A model generated the notes under the pieces. It saw only the letters and a list, made by a program, of their open reading frames with translations. It did no database searches and was not told the origin of the DNA. A DNA stretch of 64,000 nucleotides from NCBI GenBank assembly GCA_016794785.1, contig JAEUHC010000017.1, positions 1 to 64,000 on the forward strand. Reading direction: 5' to 3'. This DNA comes from Opitutaceae bacterium. Lineage in GTDB: Bacteria; Verrucomicrobiota; Verrucomicrobiia; Opitutales; Opitutaceae. This document shows, piece by piece, positions 10,001 through 17,618 of this stretch. The position numbers and the translations under genes were made by a program. Each line of letters opens with the position of its first letter. Position 1 is the first letter of the stretch.

Positions 10001-10216
10001 GTTGTGCAGCTCGATCCAATCGGAGAAAGCCTGATCCTGATCGGCGAGGGTGGCGGTGTTGCTGGCCATGAACTCGCTGATGAGTGGCTCCGCCCTCATC
10101 GCGGGCCGAGTGACGGTCAGCAGCGCAAGCAGCACGACGCTCAAACGGACTGGGACAGCGGGCAACCGCCGGGCAGTCGAATCGGGGGACCAAGAGCGAG
10201 GCGTGGCGCGATCCAT
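7007..10216 (-). CDS. Secreted lamin-tail / CotH-kinase-like protein with duplicated C-terminal domain
   Basis: The 1069-residue protein has an N-terminal signal (RLSVVLLALLTV near residue 25). A lamin-tail domain follows (ISEFMASNTATLADQDQAF, DWIELHNP, LAGWYLTD). The CotH region spans about residues 300-640, with VRGSSSVNFPKKNYNVEI, LTDKIEFNSERV and the metal/ATP-site-like GPVWDFDRALGS. A chitobiase-C-like segment contains IAYTLDGSDPR. The last 265 residues are two copies of a domain: STRAVVGRDENALIMGVVV with RAIGPTLAAFGTPG, then STRAQVGTNDDVLIGGFVV with RAIGPTLRAFGVND. CotH kinases phosphorylate secreted proteins in some bacteria; the target here is unknown. A TGACA-N4-TGTCA element lies about 60 bases upstream. 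Confidence 0.85.
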   Translation of the reverse strand: MDRATPRSWSPDSTARRLPAVPVRLSVVLLALLTVTRPAMRAEPLISEFMASNTATLADQDQAFSDWIELHNPDPTPVNLAGWYLTDTATNKTRWQFPAVTIPAGGYLLVFASNKNRRNPDAELHTNFALAAEGEYLGLIKSDGATVVSEYAPTYPSQTNDISFGLAPQAGGGTAVAYFPTASPGAANIATGAVSLAATVRFSRPGGPFTGSFALTLSGAGPGQHIRFVTVPPGPTGPLALEPTENSPRYESPLSISTPTLIRAAVFSDDLKSRGLSSIAQFFPLQQTGPQSVAAFTTKLPVLVIEQHGYGGLNREDLAQPAWLYGFPGVSSGAAPFSTTAEFIAPVSVAVRGSSSVNFPKKNYNVEILNDLRKKTARALFGSRPFDEWSLIGPWLYDPSFLRNSFVYALSNRIGRWAPRTQPVEVFLNADGLPLDTSAYVGVYALTDKIEFNSERVAISRVSASATTEPDITGGYILKIDEPDANEYAWTTDYGLDIDSLSSVVVASPKADRLPSAQRAYIRGYVQQMENALHWDRASGWRTRTHLNFLDRPSWIDHHILNTFVANPDAFERSAFFYKPRNGKLVAGPVWDFDRALGSSEDERSFQTDLWSGEGAVQPWHFGWWGVLATDPDFRQEWIDRWQSLRREAFADANLTALADQLAAAIGPEAAARDAARWVDNVSTFGGTHAGEMAHIKSWLTRRGRWIDSQFVPPPSVTVSGTQLILTVPPGTQIAYTLDGSDPRAERGDIAPNATVVTGPATIAASANLHARSYRAADANAFPGTPWSSVVGGAASTPLSPPSRVINLSTRAVVGRDENALIMGVVVADSPRKTYLSRAIGPTLAAFGTPGTVPDPQLAVFSSDGRELARNNGWSVGPGAARVAQLGQASGAFALPDGSADSALVIDVGTGAYTLQATTPSGRPGIGLAELYETDSTGRTVNVSTRAQVGTNDDVLIGGFVVAGTAYKRMLIRAIGPTLRAFGVNDALADPVLTIYSGTSVLASNDRWAAGTQAAAVTAASSRVNAFALATNTEDAVLLLTVAPGAYTAEVRGKGGSTGVALLEIYEVP

Positions 10217-10276
10217 GAGGGGATTGGGTTTCTAGGGGAGACTAAAAGCGGGTCGAGCCCTGTCTCGGGCCGTCAG

Positions 10277-10292
10277 CTGACAAAAATGTCAG
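10277..10292. promoter_or_regulatory. Inverted repeat CTGACA-N4-TGTCAG, possible operator
   Basis: CTGACA-AAAA-TGTCAG has the same core and spacing as the site at 2959-2976. It lies about 60 bases upstream of the CotH-like gene start on the minus strand, a plausible promoter-proximal position. Confidence 0.35.
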
Positions 10293-10340
10293 TTGGTGCT
10301 GGATTTTCCTTGTGGTCCATTTGGCCTGGCCCCCGGTGAT

Positions 10341-11630
10341 TTAGGTCGCCTCGTCTTCGTGCGTGCGGACCGGCAGCCAGCATGAGGCGAGGGCGGCGGC
10401 GAGGGCGAGGCCGCCCGACCACAGCAGCGCGCCGCGGAAATCGCCCACCGGCGCGTAGAGCCCGAAGACCAATGAGGCCACCGCTGCGGCGACCCGCCCG
10501 ATGTTGTAGCAGAAGCCCGCGCCGGTTGTGCGCAGCAAGATCGGGAACAACGGCGGCAGATACATCGTGAACAAGCCGAAGACGCCTGAGAAGAATCCGA
10601 TCGCCGGGCACCAGAACCACGCCAGCGCCGCGAAGTCCCGAGGCACGGCAAACGCGCCGCCCATCGCCAGCGCGAGCCCGGCGAAAAGCAGGACGATGGC
10701 CGGGCGGTTGCCGAGGTGCCGGGCGAGGAAGCCCGCGAAGAAGTTGCCCGCGATCGCGAGGAAGTTCACGAGGAAGAACGAGGCCGAGATCAGCCGCGTG
10801 ATTTCGCCGGCGGGCGCGCCCTCGGCCGCGAGCAGCTTGCGGAAATGCTGCGGGTGCCAGAACATGAAAAGCCACCACGCCGAGAGTCCGAGCGCGCAGA
10901 CGAGCGTCGTGCGCAGGGTCGTCGAGGCGACGGCGCCGCGAAAAAGATCACGCGCGCGCGGTTGGGCGACAGTCACGGCCTGGCGCCACGTCTCCGGCTC
11001 GGGCACGTGCCGGCGGATCCAAAATACCATCAGCGCGGGCAGCACGCCCACGAGGAAGACCCAGCGCTCCCCGCCCGGCGGCAGCACGAGGCTGAGGATG
11101 CCGACGACCGCGGCGCCGAGCAAAATGCCGAGGTTGACGCCCGTTTGCAGGACCGCGGCCAGCCACGGCCGCCACGCGCGCGGCCACGTCTCCGCGAGCA
11201 GCGAGGCGCCCACCGCCCATTCGCCGCCGATGCCGAGCGCCGCGATGAAACGGAAAATCATCAGCTGCCACCACGTCTGCGCAAACGCGCACAACCCGGT
11301 GCAGACGGCGTAGGTGAGGACGGTGAGCGCGAGCGCCCGGCTGCGGCCGAGGATGTCGCCCAGCCGGCCGAAGAACGCGCCGCCCACGGCCCAGCCGAGA
11401 AGAAACGCCGCCTGGATGTAGGCGCTCTTTTCCTTCACGGCCGGATCGGCGGCGCTCGGCACGTCGAGCAGCTGCACCACGAGCGGGAGCGCGATGAGCG
11501 TGTAGAGATGGAGCTCGAGCCCGTCGAAGAGCCAGCCGAGCCACGACGCGATGCCCGAGCGCCACTGCTGCGGGGTGAGTTCGCGAAGCCGGGTGGCCTC
11601 GCGAGCCGGGGCGGAGCTGGGCAAAGACAT
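10341..11630 (-). CDS. MFS transporter (metabolite:H+ symporter-like)
   Basis: This 429-residue protein has about twelve hydrophobic spans. The N-terminal half shows WLGWLFDGLELHLYTLIAL, the family's loop 2-3 motif FGRLGDILGRSRAL, and RFIAALGIGGEWAVGASLL, as in the sugar-phosphate and aromatic-acid/H+ symporter branches. VPEPETW lies in the central loop. The substrate cannot be read from sequence. The ATG at 11630 is preferred over an upstream TTG. The gene lies downstream of a cluster of palindromes at 11690-11770 and has no obvious operon partner. Confidence 0.85.
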   Translation of the reverse strand: MSLPSSAPAREATRLRELTPQQWRSGIASWLGWLFDGLELHLYTLIALPLVVQLLDVPSAADPAVKEKSAYIQAAFLLGWAVGGAFFGRLGDILGRSRALALTVLTYAVCTGLCAFAQTWWQLMIFRFIAALGIGGEWAVGASLLAETWPRAWRPWLAAVLQTGVNLGILLGAAVVGILSLVLPPGGERWVFLVGVLPALMVFWIRRHVPEPETWRQAVTVAQPRARDLFRGAVASTTLRTTLVCALGLSAWWLFMFWHPQHFRKLLAAEGAPAGEITRLISASFFLVNFLAIAGNFFAGFLARHLGNRPAIVLLFAGLALAMGGAFAVPRDFAALAWFWCPAIGFFSGVFGLFTMYLPPLFPILLRTTGAGFCYNIGRVAAAVASLVFGLYAPVGDFRGALLWSGGLALAAALASCWLPVRTHEDEAT

Positions 11631-11717
11631 GGGGCGGGCGAGTGCGACAGTGCGTGAACCAGCGCTCAAGCGAAATGGTGACGACTGTTAGCGGGTCAGA
11701 TCGCTTCTGACCGAACC

Positions 11718-11768
11718 TGTGGGAGCGGTTTACCCCGCGACAAGTCGGGGCGTAAAGCCCCTCCCACA
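11718..11768. repeat. REP-like palindrome, degenerate member
   Basis: Imperfect arms begin TGTGGGAGCGGTTTACCCC and end in CCCCTCCCACA. The outer TGTGGGAGCG...CTCCCACA is shared with the elements at 13009 and 45671. A smaller hairpin, GGTCAG-N7-CTGACC, immediately precedes it at 11694-11712. Confidence 0.65.
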
Positions 11769-11835
11769 ACCAAACTGACCCACTACCGGATTTAGCCAGC
11801 TTGACCCGACGATTGCCGGACGCATTCACTGCGGC

Positions 11836-12255
11836 ATGAGGTTTCTCTTCCTCCTCATGATGGGTGCCGCGTCGTGCTTTGCCGCCGTAGACCGCGCGGC
11901 CGAATTGCAGTCTCTGAAGATGGCCTTCCCGCGCCACACGACCGGCGAAGTGACCGACCAGAGCGACCCGCTGGTCATCGAGTGCTACACCAAGTTCCGA
12001 AAAGCCGTGGACGCGCTGACCCTCGATACCCTTGCGACCGGCGTCGGCAAACTGCGCGAAGACATGGAGCGTGAAATCAAGCGCCACGAGACGCGCAACC
12101 GCGATAGCGGGCGCTCGGACTCGAACTCGAAAAGCAAGGTCATGACGCCCTCCATGCGCCATGCACTGGAGAAGAATCTCACCTGGATGAAGTCGCTTTT
12201 GCGGCCCTACGTTGCTCGGCTGGAGTCATTCCAGCGCGGGCGGCCGCAGAGGTAA
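11836..12255 (+). CDS. Small secreted protein of unknown function
   Basis: The 139-residue product starts with a clean signal peptide (MRFLFLLMMGAASCFAAVD, probable cleavage after CFA). The mature part is helical and highly charged: TGVGKLREDMEREIKRHETR, then a Ser/Asp/Asn-rich segment (RDSGRSDSNSKSK), then RHALEKNLTWMKSLLRPYV. I do not recognise the family. It stands alone between the MFS transporter (divergent) and tag (convergent), flanked on both sides by palindromic repeats. The length and signal peptide make it a credible gene. Confidence 0.65.
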   Translation: MRFLFLLMMGAASCFAAVDRAAELQSLKMAFPRHTTGEVTDQSDPLVIECYTKFRKAVDALTLDTLATGVGKLREDMEREIKRHETRNRDSGRSDSNSKSKVMTPSMRHALEKNLTWMKSLLRPYVARLESFQRGRPQR

Positions 12256-12290
12256 GCGTGATTATTCCAACGTCACATCGCTTTTGGACT

Positions 12291-12364
12291 GTGATTGTGA
12301 GGAGTGCAGGGACGAAGCCATCCAGCTGGATTGCCACGGCGCGCGGCGCGCACCTCGCAATGAC
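12291..12364. repeat. Dispersed GTCATTGCGAGG-type palindromic repeat
   Basis: The left end GTGATTGTGAGGAGTGCAGG pairs with the right end CACCTCGCAATGAC. The inner GACGAAGCCATCC / GGATTGCC resembles the TCATTGCGAGGAGC...GACGAAGCAATC repeat seen in many unrelated genomes. It sits between converging genes and could act as a bidirectional terminator. Confidence 0.6.
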
Positions 12365-12392
12365 AAAGGACTAAAAGGAAGCGGACGTGGTA

Positions 12393-12980
12393 TTACTTCA
12401 TTCGCGCACACACGCGGTGGCGCGGGCAGGTGACGAAGTGGTCGTTGACCATGCCGGTGGCCTGCATGAAGGCATAGATGATCGTGGTGCCGACAAACTT
12501 GAAGCCGCGTTTTGCGAGATCCTTGGCGAAGGCATCACTCTCGGGCGTGCGGGTCGGCACATCCTCCCGCTGGCGGGGGTGATTCACGATCGGCGTGTGG
12601 TTCACGAACGACCACGCGTAGCGGTCGAAGGAGCCGAACTCCTTTTGCACGGCGAGAAAAGCCTGCGCGTTGGTGATAGCGGCGGCGATCTTGAGGCGGT
12701 TGCGCACGATGCCGGCGTCGGCGAGCAGGGTGGCGACTTTTTTGGCATCGTAGCGGGCGACTTTCGCGGGATCGAAGTTGTCGAACGCGCGCCGGTAGTT
12801 CTCGCGCTTCGCGAGGACAGTGGACCAGCTCAGCCCGGCCTGCACGCCCTCGAGGATGAGCAGCTCAAAGAGCGCGCGGTCGTCGTGGAGCGGCACGCCC
12901 CACTCGTGATCGTGGTAGGCGAGGTCGAGAGGGTTGCGGGGCCAGGGGCAGGTGCCGCGGGGCAGTGCGAGAACGGGCAT
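12393..12980 (-). CDS. tag: DNA-3-methyladenine glycosylase I
   Basis: This 195-residue enzyme removes 3-methyladenine from alkylated DNA as the first step of base-excision repair. The zinc-site residues of Tag are visible: Cys in GTCPWPRN, His in YHDHEWGVP, and the C-terminal pair in NDHFVTCPRH. The helix-hairpin-helix region carries LLILEGVQAGLSWSTVL with the conserved Glu. Length fits the family (about 185-200). The start at 12980 is the first ATG upstream of the CPW motif; a longer open frame continues upstream antisense to the WYL gene and is a shadow. Confidence 0.95.
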   Translation of the reverse strand: MPVLALPRGTCPWPRNPLDLAYHDHEWGVPLHDDRALFELLILEGVQAGLSWSTVLAKRENYRRAFDNFDPAKVARYDAKKVATLLADAGIVRNRLKIAAAITNAQAFLAVQKEFGSFDRYAWSFVNHTPIVNHPRQREDVPTRTPESDAFAKDLAKRGFKFVGTTIIYAFMQATGMVNDHFVTCPRHRVCARMK

Positions 12981-13008
12981 GTTGCCGGCGAGCGTGGTGG
13001 GCGGATTT

Positions 13009-13069
13009 TGTGGGAGCGAGCTTGCTCGCGACAATCCGACGCGGAGTCGCGAGCAAGCTCGCTCCCACA
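13009..13069. repeat. REP-like element with perfect 24-bp arms
   Basis: Arms 13009-13032 and 13046-13069 are perfect inverted repeats beginning TGTGGGAGCGAGCTTGCTCG, separated by 13 bases. The arm sequence is identical to that at 45671-45730. It lies between the divergent starts of tag and the WYL regulator. Confidence 0.9.
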
Positions 13070-13133
13070 GGAAACACACCGGTCGTTCGGGAAAATTCTG
13101 GAGCGCCATCGGGCGGAGCGTAGCGTCGGCCGA

Positions 13134-14096
13134 ATGAACCGAACGGACCGGCTCGTCGCGATGGTGATGCACCTGCAAGGGCGCAGGCTCGTGCGCGCGG
13201 AGGACATGGCCGGGCATTTCGGCGTGAGCGTGCGCACCATCTACCGCGACATCGCGGCGCTCGGCGAGGCGGGCGTGCCGATCGCGGGCGAGGCGGGCGT
13301 GGGCTACAGCCTGGTCAAGGGCTACCACCTCCCGCCCGTGATGCTGACGGCCGACGAGGTCGCGGCGCTCTATGTGGGCGCGGAGATGGTGCGGCGGTTC
13401 ACCGATGCATCGTTGAGCGCGCCGGTGGACGCGGCGCTCGACAAGCTCCGCGCCGTGCTGCCGCGCGATCGACAGGAGCATGTTGAGCGACTTGCCCGGC
13501 AGACTGTGGTGCTGGGGCGCCGGGGCGACATCCGGATCGATCCGGCGTCGCAGCCATGGCTGCTGGCGGTGCAACGGGGCGTGGCGCAGCGCCGGGTGCT
13601 GCGGCTCGCCTACCGCGGCGCGGGGCGCGCGGAGGAAACCGGGCGCGACGTGGAGCCGCTGGGGGTGATTTTCTACGGCGGTGCGTGGTATCTGGTCGCG
13701 TGGTGCCGGCTGCGCGCGGGCGTGCGGCACTTTCGGGTCGATCGGATCGTGCGGCTGGAGGCGCTGCCGGAGACGATACCGCCGCGGCCGGACTTCTCGC
13801 TCACGCGCCACCTCGAGGAGCAGCAGGCGCACGCGGAGACGATGCCGGCGCGGGTGTGGTTTGCGGACCGGGCGCAGGAACGCGCGCGCAGCGAGAGCTA
13901 CGCTACGCTGGCCGGGGAGGCGCGGCGCGACGGGGGCGCGGAGTTCTCGCTCTATACTTTTTCCTTCGAATGGCTGGCGCGCTGGATCCTGTCGTTTGGC
14001 CGCGATGCCGAGGCGATCGAACCGGCGGAGCTGCGTGAACGGGTGCGCGCGGAGGCGAGCGATGTCGTGCGGCGACATGCGCGGCGCGGCTCCTGA
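13134..14096 (+). CDS. WYL-domain transcriptional regulator (YafY-like)
   Basis: This 320-residue protein has an N-terminal winged helix-turn-helix (residues 1-60: RLVRAEDMAGHFGVSVRTIY, then RDIAALGEAGVP). A WYL region follows around residues 140-230, with LRLAYRG, VEPLGVIFYGGAWYLVAWC and HFRVDRI. The C-terminal WCX-type extension carries FSFEWLARWILSFG. Such proteins sense small molecules or single-stranded nucleic acid and repress or activate adjacent genes. The VOC gene 52 bases downstream on the same strand is the likeliest partner. The TGA stop overlaps an imperfect TGACA-N6-TGTCA repeat that could be an autoregulatory or downstream operator. Confidence 0.88.
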   Translation: MNRTDRLVAMVMHLQGRRLVRAEDMAGHFGVSVRTIYRDIAALGEAGVPIAGEAGVGYSLVKGYHLPPVMLTADEVAALYVGAEMVRRFTDASLSAPVDAALDKLRAVLPRDRQEHVERLARQTVVLGRRGDIRIDPASQPWLLAVQRGVAQRRVLRLAYRGAGRAEETGRDVEPLGVIFYGGAWYLVAWCRLRAGVRHFRVDRIVRLEALPETIPPRPDFSLTRHLEEQQAHAETMPARVWFADRAQERARSESYATLAGEARRDGGAEFSLYTFSFEWLARWILSFGRDAEAIEPAELRERVRAEASDVVRRHARRGS

Positions 14097-14148
14097 CAGG
14101 ATGTTGTCACAGCGTGTGGTAGGCTGGGACCGACAACCCACCACACCC

Positions 14149-14523
14149 ATGCTGCGCATCAAAGAAATTGCCTACACCGCCTATCCGATCACCGACCTCG
14201 CCCGCGCGCGCCACTTTTATGAAGGCGTGCTGAATCTCAAAGTCACGACCCAGTTCGAGCACGAAGGCCGCCACTGGGTCGAATACGATGTCGGGCCGGC
14301 GACGCTCGCGATCTCGAACATGTCGGCCGACAAGTGGAAGCCCTCCGCCGACGGCCCCGCGGTGGCGCTGGAGGTCGAGGCCTTTGACGCCGCAATCACG
14401 GCCCTGCGGGCCGCGAGCGTGACGTTCCTGATCGATCCGATGGACACGGGGGTGTGCCGGATGGCCATCATCGCCGATCCGGACGGCAACTCGCTCGTGA
14501 TCCATCAACGGCGCGCGGCATGA
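14149..14523 (+). CDS. VOC (glyoxalase/bleomycin-resistance fold) family protein
   Basis: The 124-residue product has a single VOC module: YTAYPITDLARARHFYEGVL, VEYDVGPATLAIS, then MAIIADPDGNSLVIHQ. The paired beta-alpha-beta-beta-beta units and the terminal DPDGN motif are typical. Members bind a divalent metal and act as glyoxalases, dioxygenases or thiol-dependent resistance proteins; the substrate is not readable. It probably shares a transcript with the WYL regulator upstream and ends before a 10-bp hairpin. Confidence 0.82.
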   Translation: MLRIKEIAYTAYPITDLARARHFYEGVLNLKVTTQFEHEGRHWVEYDVGPATLAISNMSADKWKPSADGPAVALEVEAFDAAITALRAASVTFLIDPMDTGVCRMAIIADPDGNSLVIHQRRAA

Positions 14524-14554
14524 TCGGGCGCACGCAAATTCTCGGCAGAAATGG

Positions 14555-14589
14555 CCAAGGCACGGGGCGGACTCCGCTTCGTGCCTTGG
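14555..14589 (+). terminator. Hairpin after the VOC gene, possible terminator
   Basis: CCAAGGCACG and CGTGCCTTGG pair around a 15-base loop. An A-rich run rather than a U-tract follows on the plus strand, so termination there is uncertain. Confidence 0.4.
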
Positions 14590-14600
14590 TCCGTGCGCAG

Positions 14601-14628
14601 AAAAAAGGCGGCGAACAGAGTCGCCGCC
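14601..14628 (-). terminator. Rho-independent terminator of the PVC heme gene
   Basis: On the minus strand GGCGGCGA-CTCTGT-TCGCCGCC is followed directly by TTTTTT. This is a textbook intrinsic terminator, 69 bases past the stop of the heme protein. Confidence 0.88.
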
Positions 14629-14697
14629 CTGCCGCCGGCATGGCGGCCATCGCGAGGAGCATGGCCGCGGCGCTCCTGCGCCGCGGCGCCTCTCGGT

Positions 14698-17460
14698 TCA
14701 CTGCGTCTTGAGGTAGGCGACGATGTCGGCCACGTCCTGTGCGCTGAGGCCGAGTTGCTCGGCGCTGAGCATGAGTGAGCGGCCCAGCGGTTGGCGGCTC
14801 GCGATTTTGGCGGCGGGAATCATCTGCGTGAGGCCGCCCATCGATTGGATGATGACGGGATTTCCGGCGCTGAGCACGACGCCGTGGACCTCGCCGCCTT
14901 CCCTGAGCTTCACATTGACGCCATCGAACCCGTGCGCGATGTCGGCCGAGGGATTGGTGATGGCGTTGATGACGACCTCGGTGGTCTGGCCCTTGGCGTA
15001 GCCGGTGAGGCTGGGGCCGTAGTCATTGCCCTTGTCGCCGATGCGGTGGCAGAGGAGACAGGCTTGCGCGGTGGTGGCGCCCTTGGCGGCGTCGCCCTTG
15101 AGCTTGGCGATTTCCGCGGAAGCAGGGAGCGTGGTGGCGGGCGCCTCGGGGACGATGCTGGGCGTGATCGTCACGGTGCCGGGATCGTAGAGGCCGCGGG
15201 TCTTGAGCTCCGCGTCGATGCCGGCATCCGGCCAGCGGAGATCCTTGTAGTTCATGAGCCACCACAGGGCGTGGGCTTTCACCATGCCGGTGGTCTTCTG
15301 CGCGAGGTCGAGGAGCGCGAAGGCGGAGGCCTTCGTGGGGATGAAACCGAGCGCCGTCACGGCCGCGAGGCGTTCGGGCTCGGCGAGGGCGGCGGCGGCG
15401 CGGGCGGCAAAGGCGGATTCCGCGCCCACGGGCGTGAGGCGCCAGATGAGGTTGGCGTAGCTGGCGGGCCACTTCGCCGCGTCGGCGCCGGGGGCCTGCT
15501 TGGCGAGGGCGGCGTAGATTTCCTTTTCCTTGCCGGTGCAGCCCGTGCCCCAGGCTTCGAGATAGGCGCGGTCCTTGCCGTCGTAACCTTTGGCGAGGGT
15601 GAGAAGGAGTTCGCGGGCGCCGTCGAGGCCCACGTCGCGGAGGGCGATGGCGACTTCACGACGGACGGCGGGCGAGGAGTCGTTGACGAGGGCCTTGGCG
15701 TGGGTGAGCACGCGGTGGTTGGCGCGACGCATGGCGCGGAAAGCCGCGATGCGCATCTGCGCGTCGCCGTGCTTCAGCTGTTCCTCGGTCTTGGCAAGGC
15801 CTTGCGGGCCGAGATGCGCGAGGAGAAACACGGCGCGGCCGCGCACGTAGGGATTCTCGTCAGTGAGCAGGGTGGAAACAGCGGGGATGGAGGCGGCGCC
15901 CGCGTCGCGGAGCTTCATGAAACCGAGCGCGCGCACGTGGACGGCGGGATTCTTGAGCGCGGCGATCTGGCCGGCGGTGGTGCTCAGGTCGATCTTCGGC
16001 GTGGTGAGTTTCTTGCCCTTGGGCGTGATGCGGTAGATCGCGCCGGCGAAGCTGCTGTCGAGCGCGGCGTGGCCGCCCGTGCGCGGATCAAACCAATCCG
16101 CGACGTAGATGGCGCCATCGGGGCCGACCGAGACATCGGAGGGACGGAACCACGTCTTGAAATCGTCGGCCCGGAGCTTGCCGCGCATGCCATCGATACC
16201 GGCGAGATCCTGCTCCTTGTTGGTCGTGAGAAACGCGAAGCGATCGAGCTTGTAGCCGGCGCCTTCAGCCTTGGGGAAGTAGCCGAACACGATGTTGCGC
16301 GAGGTCTCGCAGCTGAGGAGGGCGCCGCGCCATTTGGCGCCGAGGGCGTCGCCCTCGTAGAACACGATTCCGGTGGGCGCGCCGTTGCCATAGACATCGC
16401 CGGCGGGAATCACCCCGGGATCGTCCTGCCGCCATTCGGCGATCGCCGTGGTCTGGCCGGGTCGCCGGTCGGCGTTCCACGTGCGCTTGCCGTCGCGCGA
16501 GGTGAAGCCGAGGTTGCCGTATTCCTGGAGGAACGAGGTGCGGGCGGCGGGCGGGTCGTCGTTGTCGTTGTGGAAGACATCGCCGAAGGAGGTGATGGTC
16601 TGCTCGTAGCTGTTGCGGAAGTTGTAGCCGATGGGCTCGACCTGCGTGCCGTCGGGATTCATGCGGAACGCGGTGCCGCCGGCATAGACGTGGCCGTCGT
16701 CGCTCTTCTCGCCGGAATAGTCCGGCGGACGACGCTCGTTGGTGGGGATGCCGCCGCCGCTGCGCGCCGGATCGTAGAAGCTGCCGTTGCGGAAGGTGCG
16801 GCCGGACTTGTCGGTGAAGAGGGCTCCGGCGTTGCCGTGGTTGAAGTAGTATTTGCCGTCGGGCCCGAAGGTGACCGAGTGCAGCGAGTGGTCATGGTTG
16901 CGGCCGTCGAAGCCAGTGAGGAGCACTTCGCGCTTGTCCACGGCGGGGTCGAACTTCCCGTCGCGGTTCACGTCGGTGTAAACGATCAGATCGGGCGCGC
17001 AGGCGACGATGATTTTGTTGTCGATGACAGAGATGCCGAGCGGGGCGAGGAGGGCCTTTTCCTGCACGAAGACGCTGCTCTTGTCGGCGACTCCGTCGCC
17101 ATCGGTGTCCTCAAGGATCATGATGCGATCGCCCTCGGGGTCCTTGCCGTTGTGCCGGCGGTAATTGTAGGCCTCGGCGACCCAGATGCGGCCCTGGGCG
17201 TCGATGTCCATGTTGGACGGATTGCGGAAGAGCGGCGTGCGCGCCCAGAGCTTGACCTCGAGGTCATCGGGCAGGGCGAACATGCCGGGCGGGATAAAGG
17301 CCTGCGGCGGATCGATGGTGGGCTGCGGGGCCTGTTTGGCGGTGGCAGGCGGGGCCTCGGACTGCTTCTTCTTGCCCTGGGCGATCGCGGTGGCCGAGGC
17401 GAGGACGAGGACAGCGAGCGCGCACGCGACGCGCCAGGACGAGGTGGGGAGGAGGATCAT
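14698..17460 (-). CDS. PVC-type heme-binding protein with sugar-dehydrogenase propeller, HEAT repeats and C-terminal cytochrome c
   Basis: The 920-residue exported protein has a signal peptide (VACALAVLVLASATAIAQG). A PQQ/sugar-dehydrogenase-like propeller (residues about 50-480) contains NPSNMDIDAQGRIWVAEAYN, HSLHSVTFGPDGKYYFNHG and YVADWFDPRTGGH. HEAT-like helices occupy about 490-740. A cytochrome-c-like tail carries the heme motif CLLCH and the axial-ligand region of a Haem_bd_type module (DIAHGFDGVNVKLREGG). This architecture is abundant in Planctomycetota and Verrucomicrobiota and is usually assigned to periplasmic oxidation of sugars or alcohols; the substrate is unknown. I use the ATG at 17460 rather than the in-frame GTG at 17469. 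A clear terminator follows. Confidence 0.92.
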   Translation of the reverse strand: MILLPTSSWRVACALAVLVLASATAIAQGKKKQSEAPPATAKQAPQPTIDPPQAFIPPGMFALPDDLEVKLWARTPLFRNPSNMDIDAQGRIWVAEAYNYRRHNGKDPEGDRIMILEDTDGDGVADKSSVFVQEKALLAPLGISVIDNKIIVACAPDLIVYTDVNRDGKFDPAVDKREVLLTGFDGRNHDHSLHSVTFGPDGKYYFNHGNAGALFTDKSGRTFRNGSFYDPARSGGGIPTNERRPPDYSGEKSDDGHVYAGGTAFRMNPDGTQVEPIGYNFRNSYEQTITSFGDVFHNDNDDPPAARTSFLQEYGNLGFTSRDGKRTWNADRRPGQTTAIAEWRQDDPGVIPAGDVYGNGAPTGIVFYEGDALGAKWRGALLSCETSRNIVFGYFPKAEGAGYKLDRFAFLTTNKEQDLAGIDGMRGKLRADDFKTWFRPSDVSVGPDGAIYVADWFDPRTGGHAALDSSFAGAIYRITPKGKKLTTPKIDLSTTAGQIAALKNPAVHVRALGFMKLRDAGAASIPAVSTLLTDENPYVRGRAVFLLAHLGPQGLAKTEEQLKHGDAQMRIAAFRAMRRANHRVLTHAKALVNDSSPAVRREVAIALRDVGLDGARELLLTLAKGYDGKDRAYLEAWGTGCTGKEKEIYAALAKQAPGADAAKWPASYANLIWRLTPVGAESAFAARAAAALAEPERLAAVTALGFIPTKASAFALLDLAQKTTGMVKAHALWWLMNYKDLRWPDAGIDAELKTRGLYDPGTVTITPSIVPEAPATTLPASAEIAKLKGDAAKGATTAQACLLCHRIGDKGNDYGPSLTGYAKGQTTEVVINAITNPSADIAHGFDGVNVKLREGGEVHGVVLSAGNPVIIQSMGGLTQMIPAAKIASRQPLGRSLMLSAEQLGLSAQDVADIVAYLKTQ

Positions 17461-17524
17461 CGCCGCCACAAAAGCCGCGCCGTGGCGGGTGGCAATGACG
17501 AGTTTTTTAGGAAAAGGGATGCAC

Positions 17525-17530
17525 TATAAT
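17525..17530 (+). promoter_or_regulatory. TATAAT -10 element, candidate promoter of the nucleotidyltransferase pair
   Basis: A perfect TATAAT lies about 90 bases upstream of the gene at 17619 in otherwise GC-rich DNA. The -35 region 17 bases upstream is only a T-run (GTTTTT), so the promoter call is tentative. Confidence 0.35.
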
Positions 17531-17618
17531 ATTCGCGGTGAGATGCGTTGAGGAATGCGCAAGGAGCAGAGGCAATTCTTGCGCTTGGAATCGCCGCCGC
17601 ATCTGCCAACGTGGCGGC

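Noticed and set aside
8396..10339. 647-residue open frame antisense to the CotH-like gene
   Set aside because: Shadow composition (RGRGDGQRAFV-like runs) and no start context; the sense gene is fully explained by domains.
11690..13070. Possible CRISPR-like array from repeated TGTGGGAGC and CCCACA units
   Set aside because: The units are isolated palindromes hundreds of bases apart with no regular spacers and no cas genes; they fit REP-type elements.
12981..14162. N-terminal extension of tag across the WYL gene
   Set aside because: The extension is antisense to a clear WYL regulator and crosses a palindromic repeat; Tag begins normally at 12980.
14791..17529. 912-residue open frame antisense to the PVC heme protein
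   Set aside because: Low-complexity Gly/Ala/Val/Glu-rich shadow frame; the opposite strand has a signal peptide, propeller, CLLCH motif and terminator.
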